A DNA stretch of 64,000 bases from Ichthyophis bannanicus. Its lineage: Eukaryota; Chordata; Amphibia; Gymnophiona; Ichthyophiidae. Shown here in pieces: positions 20,588 to 28,677 of the stretch; within the stretch, counting starts at the first letter, position 1, and the number at the start of each line of letters is the position of its first letter. The translations under genes were made by a program, and so were the position numbers. The notes beneath the pieces were generated by a model. It made no database searches and was not told the DNA's origin. It saw nothing but the letters and a program-made list of their open reading frames with translations. The DNA lies in assembly GCA_033557465.1 (NCBI GenBank), contig CM066043.1, forward strand, positions 75,236,662-75,300,661, written 5' to 3'.

Positions 20588-22499
20588 CTCCTTGAGTACA
20601 GCCAAACCTCCCTTGCAGACCCAGCCCTGCACAGGAGGCCGCCTAGCCTTGTTCGCCCACCGGTGGTCCCTGATAACTCAGGACAGTTGGGTGCGGGACA
20701 TAGTCCATCGAGGCTATGCCGTGCATTTTCACCAACTACCTCTGCCACACTATCCAGGGGAGCCTTTCAGGCCTTCCCTGCATACAGCCCTTCTCCTCCA
20801 GGAGCTCAGGGGTCTGTTGCTGGACAAGGCGGTGGAGCCTGTGCCTCCCCACTTCCAGGGTCATGGTTTTTACTCCAGGTATTTCCTGGTGCCAAAAAGA
20901 ACTGGTAGTCTTCGACCCATTTTGGATCTCAGATACCTAAACAAGTTTCTTGTGAAAGAAAAGTTCAAGATGGTTACTCTTGGAACTCTTCTGCCCTACC
21001 TCCAGCAGGGAGATTGGCTATGCTCTTTAGATCTAAAAGATGCTTACACTCACATCCTCATTCATCCAGACCACAGAAAGTACCTCAGGTTCATTGTGGG
21101 AGGAAACTACTATCAGTACAGGGTACTGCCTTTTGGGCTGACTTCCGCTCCCAGAGTCTTCACCAAGTGCCTGGCAGTGCTAGCAGCCTACCTGAGAAAT
21201 CAGGGCATCTTTGTGTTTCCCTACCTAGACGACTGGCTCATCAGAGGCCAGACGTCTCTCGAGGTCCAGCAGGCCACCAACAGAACCATAGGCCTGCTCC
21301 AAAAGCTGGGCTTTGTCATCAACTTCGCAAAGTCCACTTTGCTCCCCTCCCAGAACTTGTTCATAGGAGCAAGGTTGGATTCTCAGCTTGCAAGAGCATT
21401 CTTACCGGTGGATCGAGCACAAAGGCTCATGGACCTCGCCAGCAAGTTTCTGCACAGGTCCCTGGTCTCCGCCAGACTCTGTCTCAGGCTTCTGGGCCAC
21501 ATGGTATCGACTGTACAGGTGACCCCCAATGCCAGGCTCAATATGAGGCCTGCCCAGTGGTGCCTTCGGTCTCAGTGGTCACAAGCCTCAGGCAGTCTCA
21601 GAGACAGGATCAGTGTGTCCCACCGTTTCCTGGCCTCCCTCAACTGGTGGTTACACCCCCCCCCCAATCTGCTGGTGGGGGTGCCCTTTCAGATCCCACC
21701 TCATACAGTGGTACTGACCACCGATGCCTCTCTGCAGGGTTGGGGAGCACACTGGCTGGACAAGTGCACCCAGGGCCTGTGGTCTCATTGGGAGGCGTCC
21801 CAGCAGATCAATCTGCTGGAACTCAGAGCTATTCGCTTGGCCCTCAAGGCCTTTACTGCTTCCCTGGCACAACAGTCTGTCTTGATCCAGACAGACAACC
21901 AGGTAGCCATGTTCTATGTCAACAAACAGGGCGGGACTGGTTCCCAGCCCCTTTGCCAGGAGGCCCAGGACCTCTGTTCCTTTGCCCTGAAACACAACAT
22001 GCTCCTCAAAGCAGTCTATCTTCCAGGCCAGGAGAATTCCCTGGACAACAGATTGAGCAGGATTCTGCAACCACACGAGTGGCAGCTACATCCTTTGGTG
22101 GTTCAAAAGATTTTCTTGAAATGGGGGCTTCCCTCCATAGACCTGTTTGCCAGTCCACTGAACAATCAGCTGCCACGGTTCTGCTCCAGGCAACCGCATC
22201 CTCTGAGAGTAGCAGCAGATGCTTTTCTGATTCCCTGGACTCAGGGCCTGCTCTATGCGTTTCCTCCCACCCCTCTGGTGGCCCGGACACTGTTGAAAAT
22301 TCTCCAAGGCAGGGCCTCAGTCCTCCTGGTGGCTCCCAGGTGGCCCAGGCAGCCTTGGTTCCCCCTCCTGCTTCAACTGGCGGTGGATCTCCCTCTGCCT
22401 CTGGGATTGCAGCCCGACCTTCTCTCTCAGAATCAGGGCTCTCCGCTGCATCCCAATCTCAAATCCCTACATCTGATGGCATGGAGGCTGCAAGGGTAG
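20166..22499 (+). CDS. DIRS-C reverse transcriptase, RNase H and methyltransferase-like polyprotein
   Basis: This is an uninterrupted frame of 777 codons. Clear similarity starts near 20580, after the gag overlap, so the true start is unknown; the frame lies at +1 relative to gag and could need frameshifting or internal initiation. RT motifs: GFYSRYFLVPKRTGSLRPIL, DWLCSLDLKDAYTHI, VLPFGLTSAPRVF and FPYLDDWLI (about 21217-21243). RNase H motifs: TTDAS, LLELRAI and QTDNQVAMFYVNKQGG. At the last RNase H acidic position the codon at 22047-22049 encodes Asn where DIRS-D has Asp. The C-terminal region holds IDLFAS, LPRFCSRQPHP, LLYAFPP and APRWPRQPWFPLL. The product would copy element RNA into DNA; RNase H may be impaired. 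Confidence 0.85.
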   Translation: MMASRLRPELRLLASRLDARRGCSHRTSSHGFRTSWSMSLAEVKTFLASLWPRRPHSSRLSTSPGQGCPGRPLPLPIKRRARVKSPFTRGRALPTNSTHNIRLPNLPHRVSRPRAGVMGPLGRLPPSLRPLLPLSRVGVFDSLSTAKPPLQTQPCTGGRLALFAHRWSLITQDSWVRDIVHRGYAVHFHQLPLPHYPGEPFRPSLHTALLLQELRGLLLDKAVEPVPPHFQGHGFYSRYFLVPKRTGSLRPILDLRYLNKFLVKEKFKMVTLGTLLPYLQQGDWLCSLDLKDAYTHILIHPDHRKYLRFIVGGNYYQYRVLPFGLTSAPRVFTKCLAVLAAYLRNQGIFVFPYLDDWLIRGQTSLEVQQATNRTIGLLQKLGFVINFAKSTLLPSQNLFIGARLDSQLARAFLPVDRAQRLMDLASKFLHRSLVSARLCLRLLGHMVSTVQVTPNARLNMRPAQWCLRSQWSQASGSLRDRISVSHRFLASLNWWLHPPPNLLVGVPFQIPPHTVVLTTDASLQGWGAHWLDKCTQGLWSHWEASQQINLLELRAIRLALKAFTASLAQQSVLIQTDNQVAMFYVNKQGGTGSQPLCQEAQDLCSFALKHNMLLKAVYLPGQENSLDNRLSRILQPHEWQLHPLVVQKIFLKWGLPSIDLFASPLNNQLPRFCSRQPHPLRVAADAFLIPWTQGLLYAFPPTPLVARTLLKILQGRASVLLVAPRWPRQPWFPLLLQLAVDLPLPLGLQPDLLSQNQGSPLHPNLKSLHLMAWRLQG

Positions 22500-23536
22500 T
22501 GTTGGCTCCCTGGGGCCTGCCTAAAGAAGTTGAGGAGGTTCTCCTAGCTTCTAGGAAACAGTCCACAAGGAAAACCTATGCTCTCAAGTGGAAGAGGTTT
22601 TCTGTGTGGTGTCAGTTACGTGCAGAGGATCCTTTCTCCTGTGCTGTGTCTGTAGTGCTTCAGTACCTGCTGCACTTGTCCAATCAAGGTCTCAAGTCCA
22701 ACTCTGTTCGGGTCCACCTCTCTGCTTTGGCAGCTCACCACTCCTTAGTAGAGGGCCATTCCTTGTCTGTGCACCCTTTGGTGTCCAGGTTTCTCAGAGG
22801 TTTGTTACTGCTCAAACCTCCCATACGTCCTCCTGTTCCTGAGTGGGAGCTGAATGTGGTCTTGCAGCAGCTGACTCGACCACCTTTTGAGCCTATGGCT
22901 ACTTGCCATCTACGCTTCCTCTCATGGAAGACTCTCTTTCTGATAGCCCTTACTTCGGCTAGGAGAGTGAGTGAGCTTCAGGCCTTGGTCTGTGATAGAC
23001 CTTACACCAGGTTCTATAAAAACAGGGTAGTCCTCAGGACTCACCCTAAGTTCCTTCCTAAGGTTGTCGCCTCTTTCCACCTCAACCAGGAGGTGGTTCT
23101 TCCTACTTTCTTCCCTAGGCCTCATGCAAGTCAGGCTGAAACAGTTCTCCATACCTTGGACTGTAGGAGGGCCTTATCCTTCTACCTTGAACGTACGCAA
23201 GGTCACAGGAGGGCTTCTCAGCTCTTCCTTTCTTTTGACCCCAATAACTTGGAGAGGCCCGTGTCCAAGCGTACCTTGTCCATCTGGGTAGCTGACTGTA
23301 TCACCTGGGCTTACAAGGCGGCTGACCTTCCTTTGCAGGGTAGGGTCACGGCCCACCGTGTGAGGGCAATGGCTGCATCAGTGGCTCATCTCAGTTCTGT
23401 TCCATTGCAAGACATCTTCAGGGCTGCTACTTGGTCTTCAAGCCAGACTTTTGCAGCCCACTGCTGTCTGGAGAGGGAGTCCCGTAGGGACAGTGCTTTT
23501 GGCCAAGCAGTACTCAGGAATCTCTTTGAGGTCTAG
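22481..23536 (+). CDS. DIRS-C tyrosine recombinase (predicted catalytic Tyr replaced by Cys)
   Basis: About 351 codons from an in-frame ATG at 22481. The same frame is open upstream to 21014, overlapping the polyprotein in another frame, so the true start is uncertain. Order: N-terminal arm (VEEVLLASRKQSTRKTYALK), core-binding helices (LSNQGLKSNSVRVHLSALA), arginine box SARRVSELQ (about 22954-22980), THPKFLPKV, KRTLSIWVADCI, HxxR box TAHRVRAM (about 23350-23373), and the Tyr box WSSSQTFAAH followed by Cys at 23462-23464, where DIRS-B, D, E and G have Tyr. Enzymes of this family integrate circular DIRS DNA through a Tyr-DNA bond, so this copy should be catalytically dead despite its intact frame. 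Confidence 0.87.
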   Translation: MEAARVVLAPWGLPKEVEEVLLASRKQSTRKTYALKWKRFSVWCQLRAEDPFSCAVSVVLQYLLHLSNQGLKSNSVRVHLSALAAHHSLVEGHSLSVHPLVSRFLRGLLLLKPPIRPPVPEWELNVVLQQLTRPPFEPMATCHLRFLSWKTLFLIALTSARRVSELQALVCDRPYTRFYKNRVVLRTHPKFLPKVVASFHLNQEVVLPTFFPRPHASQAETVLHTLDCRRALSFYLERTQGHRRASQLFLSFDPNNLERPVSKRTLSIWVADCITWAYKAADLPLQGRVTAHRVRAMAASVAHLSSVPLQDIFRAATWSSSQTFAAHCCLERESRRDSAFGQAVLRNLFEV

Positions 23537-23663
23537 GCAACTCCTGCCCTCCGGTTGGGCTACCTGTGGTGGGTGTGTTCTTGAAAAGCCTTTTCTGTGT
23601 TGCTGGGACTAGAGGGAGTTCTCTTGTTCAGCCTGGGTTCCTGGTAGCCCAGAGCTGGGGAGT

Positions 23664-23760
23664 CACCCATAAGTGAGGACTGACTTCCTGCTTGGTCCTG
23701 GAGAAAGAGTAGTTACCTGTAACAGGTGTTCTCCAGGAGCAGCAGGAATCAGTCCTCACT
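23664..23760 (+). repeat. DIRS-C internal complementary region
   Basis: The left half (CACCCATAAGTGAGG to TCCTGGA) is the reverse complement of the first ~40 bases of the element at 18279. The right half (AGAGTAGTTACCTG to CAGTCCTCAC) is the reverse complement of the last ~58 bases at 23962-24019. They join through GAA, the complement of the proposed TTC core, as expected for a copy of the circle junction. Confidence 0.9.
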
Positions 23761-23833
23761 ACCCTCCCTCCTCCCCTTGGAGTTGCAGTTGTACATAGTT
23801 CACTTTTGCATGCTGTTCTTAGCTATGTCATTT

Positions 23834-24019
23834 GACTGAGGTAACATGGCACTTTTAGGTGGGAAGGGAACCGCGCATGCGTGCCAGCATTCCCAAAGGC
23901 TTTCATGGAAAGCTGGGGAAATGCTCCGCTGGGGCTTCATCGGCGTTGATGACACCCATAAGTGAGGACTGATTCCTGCTGCTCCTGGAGAACACCTGTT
24001 ACAGGTGAGTAACTACTCT
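23834..24019 (+). repeat. DIRS-C right inverted terminal repeat
   Basis: Inverse of 18279-18435, plus about 30 extra outer bases ending GTTACAGGTGAGTAACTACTCT. It contains GCGCATGCGTG and AACATGGCAC. CAG|GTGAGT at 24002-24010 is a consensus-like splice donor on the + strand. Confidence 0.9.
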
Positions 24020-24105
24020 ATTTTGTTTGTTGTAAACCGCCTTGTTTAGCTCCGGCTGGAAAGTGTGGTATAATAAGTTGTCAAACAAATAAATATGCTC
24101 CTGCA
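24020..24105 (+). repeat. LINE-type 3' tail
   Basis: GTTGTAAACCGCCTTG followed by GGTATAATAAG and ACAAATAAATATG resembles the 3' ends of L2/CR1-type LINEs in the plus orientation. There is no coding part, so it is a severely truncated copy. It abuts the right end of DIRS-C. Confidence 0.55.
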
Positions 24106-24534
24106 TAGCAGTGGCAGAAGCTAGCAGTCCTCCCTCCCCCCTGGCTATAACAAAAGCGATTTACCTCTGTTTACAGCTGTTACACAGGTCTGCACCAGTT
24201 TCCCCCTTTCATCAGCCCTGCTCCTCTTCACTTGCATTAGACACACCTCTCTCATCCCCCCACACCCTTCCATCCTCAGCAGCCATCTGCCCCTCTTCTT
24301 CCCATCCTTCCTCATTCTCCTTTTTTCTTCCTGTCCTCCCACAGTCCAGTCCTCTCCACTTCCTTGTGCTCTCCCCCATCCTCCTCACCCAGTCTCTTAA
24401 TTCCTGTTTGAAGTCCACCCCTCTTTACCCCCTCTGTCATCCTCAGTCGTTTCTCCCTCACCCCATAGTCTCAAACTTCACAACCCCCCACCCCCACCTC
24501 ACAGTGGGCAGATTTCAGGGGGAGTAAGGCTTTC
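24106..24534. other. CT-rich spacer between DIRS-C and DIRS-D, no gene
   Basis: A pyrimidine-rich stretch (about 24120-24500) with many CCTC and CCCC runs. The open frames across it are Pro/Ser-rich low-complexity reads and not genes. It ends at TTC (24535-24537), the proposed DIRS-D core. Confidence 0.5.
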
Positions 24535-24537
24535 TTC

Positions 24538-24697
24538 TCCAGGACCAAGCAGGAAGTCAGTCCTCACATATGGGTGACGTCGCCGCCGACGGAGCCCTCG
24601 CGGAGCAATTTTCCCCAGCTTTCAAAGAAAGCCTTTGGGAATTGCAGCACGCATGCGCGGTCTCCTTCCCGCCCAAGGGTGCCATCTTAGCCAGTCG
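24538..24697 (+). repeat. DIRS-D left inverted terminal repeat
   Basis: About 160 bp, inverted at 30032-30189. Bases 24538-24574 are the exact reverse complement of 29851-29887 in the internal region. The repeat is CpG-rich and probably holds the promoter (see regulatory entry). Confidence 0.92.
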
Positions 24698-24700
24698 TCT
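24570..24700 (+). promoter_or_regulatory. Candidate DIRS promoter in the terminal repeat
   Basis: The repeat contains GTGACGTCG (CREB/ATF-like half site, about 24574), GCATGCGC (NRF-1-like, 24651-24658) and GCCATCTTAG (reverse of a YY1-like site, 24681-24690). The right copy has a complete GCGCATGCGC at 30071-30080 and AAGATGGCAC near 30041. Such sites are typical of CpG-rich TATA-less promoters. Because the repeat is inverted at the other end, transcription from both ends is possible. This is inference from motifs only. Confidence 0.45.
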
Positions 24701-24936
24701 TTTTTCCGCGGAGCCCTACAGACGTACCCGTCGTGTCCCCGCTGAAAAAGTTGATTTTAGTGATTTATTTCTATTTTTTTCTTCGGTTCGACGCCGGTCT
24801 TTTTCCTGCCCGGACTCGCGACGCCGTTGCGAGTCCTTCTGTTATTTTTCGGTTTTTCTGATTTTGGTCAGTTTCGTTTTTCGGTTTTTCGCTGGCAGCC
24901 CGGTCCTTTGACCTTGCAGGGGCCCTTTTTCCCCCG

Positions 24937-26844
24937 ATGGCTGCCAGTGGTTTCAAGCGGTGTGTTCAGTGTGACAGAAATATGTCACTCACTGGCACAC
25001 ATGATAATTGCCTCCGCTGCTTCGGCCCGGATCACGAAGAACTGATCTGTGGGGCCTGCGGCAAAATGTCCTCCAAAGCGTTAAGGAGTCGGCGGCACCA
25101 GCGGGAACGAATCTTCGCTGACCCCGGCCGTACCCGGACCTCGTCGGAGGCCTCGGCGTCCAGAGGTTCCAGCTCTGACCATCGCCGAAGTTCCTCCGAC
25201 AGGGGTTCTCCCTCCGGGGACCATCGACGGAAGGTAAAACCCGCGAGGGCGGCGTCGGTGGACGCTCCTGGCTCCACGAGGGCCAGGTCGCATAGCCCCG
25301 ATAGCCGTCCCGGGTCTTTGGAGAAGGAGCACCTCCTGAAGCGACCTCGTCTGGAGTCGGAGTTGCCTGCTCGGGTAAGTCCTGTAGTCCTCCTGGACTC
25401 GCCTCCGAGGAGTCCGCCGTCGGGGCCCGAGTCGGGGGCTGCTGGGTCACCTGAGGTCGGACTCAGGTTGACGGCCTTGGAGAGCAGACTATCTGCCTTC
25501 ATGGACCAGCAGCGGGCACTGATCGCTAGCCTCGCTGGCGCCGCTGCCCCGACCGCCGGGATGTCGACGTCTAAGTCGACCCCGGAGACCGAGCCGATCC
25601 TCGAGTCCATGCGAACTCGAGTCGATCCTCGGTCGAGGTCACCCTCGGCCTCCCGTTCGGGACCGAGGTCGTCGACGCCGACTCCCTCGGTGTCGGGGCG
25701 GCCGACGCCTCCGCCTGCCCGAGCCGACCCCACCGATTCCTCCTCGGAGTCGGCCTGGGAGTCTGAAGAAGAAGAGTCACCTGATTCGTTTCGGACTCGG
25801 TGTGTCCCCTCGGACTCACCTGAGTCCAAACCTCGGAAGCAGTCCCCTCCGGAGGATGCCCGGTTCTCGGACTTCGTCAGGGATATGGCCAAGGCTTTGG
25901 CCTTCCCTGCGGATCCCGAGGAGGAGCCTCGAGCCGAAGAGCTCGACGCCCTTCAGTATGACTCTCCCGCCAGGGAACACTTTACTGTACCGGTTCCTCC
26001 CATGCTGGAACGACTACTCTTCCGCATGTGGGAGAGTCCGGCATCGTCGCCGGTATTAAGCAAGCGGGTCGATTCCATCTATCGAGTCCGCAAGAGTCCT
26101 GGCTTCCAAAAAGCACAGCTACCGCACCATTCCATGGTAGTGGAATCGGCCATGCATAGGCTTAAGAGCCAGAAGATGCACTCCTCGGTGCCTCCTGGCA
26201 GGGAGGCCCGTAACCTGGATGTCCTTGGTAAGAAGTGTTTCCAGGGCTCTATGCTTGCTTGTCGGGTCCAGACCTACCAGCTCTACATGGGCATGTATCT
26301 CAGAGACCTGGCTAAGGAGATAGCCGGATTCTCCGCTGGGCTGTCCGAGGAACCTTTGCGGAGGTTCCTGGCCTTGACAACTGGTATTCGGGAATGCTAC
26401 AAATTCATGTCCCGAGCAGCCTATGATGGCTTTGAAGCATCGGCTCGAGTGGCCGCAGCCGGCATCAGTGCCCGCCGACAGGCTTGGCTTCAGTCGTCTG
26501 ACCTTGAACCCTGGGTGCAGGACAAGTTGGTCGATGTCCCCTGCCGAGGTGAGAACCTCTTTGGAAAACCCATGGCTGAAAAGGCTGCACAAATCGAGAC
26601 GGAGACTCTCACCAGAACTAGGCTTTCTAGGAAGACCTCCGCCCCTTCCCAGAAAAAGAAGGGCTCGGGAAAGAAGTCCTTTTACCCGAGAAAGGCGGCT
26701 GCCTATAAACACTACCCTCAATATCAGGCCTCCGCAGCTCCCCAACAGGGTCAGCAAGCCAAGGGACGGGGTAACGGGTCCCGTAGGCAGCAAGCCCCCA
26801 AGCCTGCACCACCGGCCCCTGCTCAGCAGGGTGGGGGTTTTTGA
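24937..26844 (+). CDS. DIRS-D gag, intact
   Basis: 635 codons, no interruption; ATG at 24937 is shared in position with DIRS-C. Residues 9-41 form a Cys/His cluster C9, C12, H22, C25, C28, H33, C38, C41, enough ligands for two zinc ions. Residues ~60-290 are low-complexity Arg/Ser/Pro-rich (RSRSPSASRSGPRSS) around a predicted helix (LRLTALESRLSAFMDQQRAL, near 176-195). A Glu/Ser acidic patch (~265-280) precedes conserved blocks (SPPEDARFSDFVRDMAKAL, QKAQLPHHSMVVESAMHRL, YQLYMGMYLRDLAKEI, WVQDKLVDVPCRGENLFGK). The C terminus is Lys/Arg then Gln/Gly-rich. The role, by position and comparison, is the structural RNA-binding protein of the element. The RT frame overlaps its 3' part. Confidence 0.9.
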   Translation: MAASGFKRCVQCDRNMSLTGTHDNCLRCFGPDHEELICGACGKMSSKALRSRRHQRERIFADPGRTRTSSEASASRGSSSDHRRSSSDRGSPSGDHRRKVKPARAASVDAPGSTRARSHSPDSRPGSLEKEHLLKRPRLESELPARVSPVVLLDSPPRSPPSGPESGAAGSPEVGLRLTALESRLSAFMDQQRALIASLAGAAAPTAGMSTSKSTPETEPILESMRTRVDPRSRSPSASRSGPRSSTPTPSVSGRPTPPPARADPTDSSSESAWESEEEESPDSFRTRCVPSDSPESKPRKQSPPEDARFSDFVRDMAKALAFPADPEEEPRAEELDALQYDSPAREHFTVPVPPMLERLLFRMWESPASSPVLSKRVDSIYRVRKSPGFQKAQLPHHSMVVESAMHRLKSQKMHSSVPPGREARNLDVLGKKCFQGSMLACRVQTYQLYMGMYLRDLAKEIAGFSAGLSEEPLRRFLALTTGIRECYKFMSRAAYDGFEASARVAAAGISARRQAWLQSSDLEPWVQDKLVDVPCRGENLFGKPMAEKAAQIETETLTRTRLSRKTSAPSQKKKGSGKKSFYPRKAAAYKHYPQYQASAAPQQGQQAKGRGNGSRRQQAPKPAPPAPAQQGGGF

Positions 26845-28677
26845 CTTCATCAGCATAGCCTCTCCCCCTCAGCTGGTTCCTCCCAGCACCGGAGGCCGGC
26901 TGGTTCACTTCGCCCACAGGTGGTCCAACATCACTTCAGATGCCTGGGTGCTTCAAGTCGTAAGAGAAGGCTATCTTCTCCACTTCCACCAGGTCCCTCC
27001 CTCCTATTTCCCGGGAGAACCTCCACGACTCCCTCTGCACAGGGACTTACTCCTTCAGGAGTTAGCAAGTCTTCTTCAGGAACAGGCTGTGGAACCGGTG
27101 CCCCACCACCTGAGAGGTCAAGGCTTTTATTCCAGGTATTTCCTAATACCAAAAAGGACAGGAGGCCTCAGACCCATCCTGGACTTGCGCAACCTCAACA
27201 AGTTCCTCGTGAGGGAAAAGTTCAAGATGCTTACCCTTGGAATCCTTCTGCCCTACCTCCAGCAGGGAGATTGGCTATGCTCCTTGGATCTAAAGGATGC
27301 CTACACGCACATCCTCATCCACCCAAGCCACCGCCAATACCTAAGGTTTGTGGTGGCTGGAAATCATTACCAGTACAGAGTACTGCCCTTTGGCCTATCC
27401 TCCGCACCGCGAGTCTTCACAAAATGTCTCGCGGTGGTGGCGGCTTATCTCCGGCTTCACGGCCTCTATGTCTTTCCGTACCTCGACGACTGGCTCATCA
27501 GAGCATCGTCCTCTCCGGAAGTCACCAATGCCATCTCGAGTTCATCGGCGCAAGACTGCACACTCCTCAGGCACGAGCTTTCCTGCCTCTCGACAGGGCT
27601 CAACGGCTCATGGACCTAGCCGGCCGTTTTCGCAGCCAGTCCCTGGTCTCAGCCAGGCGCTTCCTGAGACTACTCGGCCATATGGCTTCCACCGTCCACG
27701 TGACCCCCAATGCCCGCCTACATATGCGGCCTGCTCAATGGTGCCTTCGCAAGCAGTGGCAACAAGCCACGGGCGGCCTAGCCGACTTAGTGCGCGTCTC
27801 CGGGCCGCTGGCCTCTTCTCTACAGTGGTGGCTTCATCGGCCGAACCTGGTGCTCGGAATGCCTTTTCAGTCACCTCAGCCGGCTCAAGTGCTGATGACC
27901 GATGCTTCTCTCCTGGGTTGGGGAGCGCATTGCCAAGGGGCATGTACTCAAGGTCTCTGGACCACGTGGGAGTCTGCTCAGCAGATCAACTTCCTGGAGC
28001 TCAGAGCAATCCGTCTGGCTCTCAAGGCTTTCTCCCACCTGACTTCTCACCAGTCCGTCCTTGTCCAGACGGACAATCAAGTTGCCATGTTCTACGTGAA
28101 CAAACAGGGAGGCACGGGCTCCTTCCTTCTCTGTCGAGAAGCACAGAAGCTCTGCTCTTGGGCCGTCAGCCACGGCATTCTTCTCAAGGCAGTTTATCTC
28201 CCAGGCCAAGAAAATTGCCTGGCGGACAAACTCAGCAGGATCCTCCAGCCGCACGAGTGGCGCCTGGATCCCTTGGTAGTTCAGAAACTTTTTCTGAAGT
28301 GGGGACTCCCCACGATGGATCTCTTTGCCAGTCCTCTCAACCGGCAACTTCCTCGCTTCTGCTCTCGTCAGCCGCATCCCCTTCGAGTAGCGGCAGATGC
28401 TTTTCTACTCTCATGGTCGGAGAGCCTTCTGTATGCCTTTCCTCCCATACCGCTAGTCTCTCGAACTCTTTTCAAGGTTCTCCGAGACAAAGCTTCCATG
28501 ATCCTGGTGGCTCCTCGCTGGCCCAGACAGCCGTGGTTTCCACTCCTGCTGCAATTAGCGGTAGAGGATCCGTTCCCTCTGGGGTTTCAACCGGATCTCC
28601 TAACACAGGATCAGGGGTCCCTGCTACACCCCAACCTCAGATCTCTACATCTGATGGCCTGGCTGCTGAAAGGGTAG
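26845..28677 (+). pseudogene. DIRS-D reverse transcriptase, RNase H and methyltransferase-like polyprotein (deletion frameshift)
   Basis: The RT part is open at 26423-27619 and shows GFYSRYFLIPKRTGGLRPIL, DWLCSLDLKDAYTHI, VLPFGLSSAPRVF and FPYLDDWLI (about 27475-27501). Shortly after, at about 27531-27536, about 26-28 codons present in DIRS-C (the part reading GFVINF) are missing, and the reading continues in another frame at 26920-28677. That second part has the RNase H motifs TDAS, FLELRAI, QTDNQVAMFYVNKQGG and LADKLSR, then MDLFAS, LPRFCSRQPHP, LLYAFPP and APRWPRQPWFPLL, ending at 28677. The deletion out of frame predicts loss of full RT/RNase H, so this copy would need enzyme from another element. 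Confidence 0.88.

Larger units (their letters stand above)
18279..24019 (+). mobile_element. DIRS-C: complete DIRS retrotransposon, lightly decayed
   Basis: All expected parts are present: left repeat (18279), gag, RT/RNase H/methyltransferase-like frame, recombinase frame, internal complementary region and right repeat (to 24019), about 5.7 kb. TTC precedes the left end (18276-18278); the right end is followed by ATT, an inexact core. RT and recombinase frames are open, but gag has a 2-base deletion and two stops, a catalytic-type RNase H Asp is Asn, and the presumed catalytic Tyr of the recombinase is Cys. No target-site duplication is seen, as expected for this order. Confidence 0.92.

Noticed and set aside
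24111..24527. 138-codon Pro/Ser-rich open frame
   Set aside because: Lies in CT-rich low-complexity DNA, with no domain or homology seen.
25032..25892. 286-codon minus-strand frame opposite DIRS-D gag
   Set aside because: Same reason as the DIRS-C antisense frame; no start context or domain.
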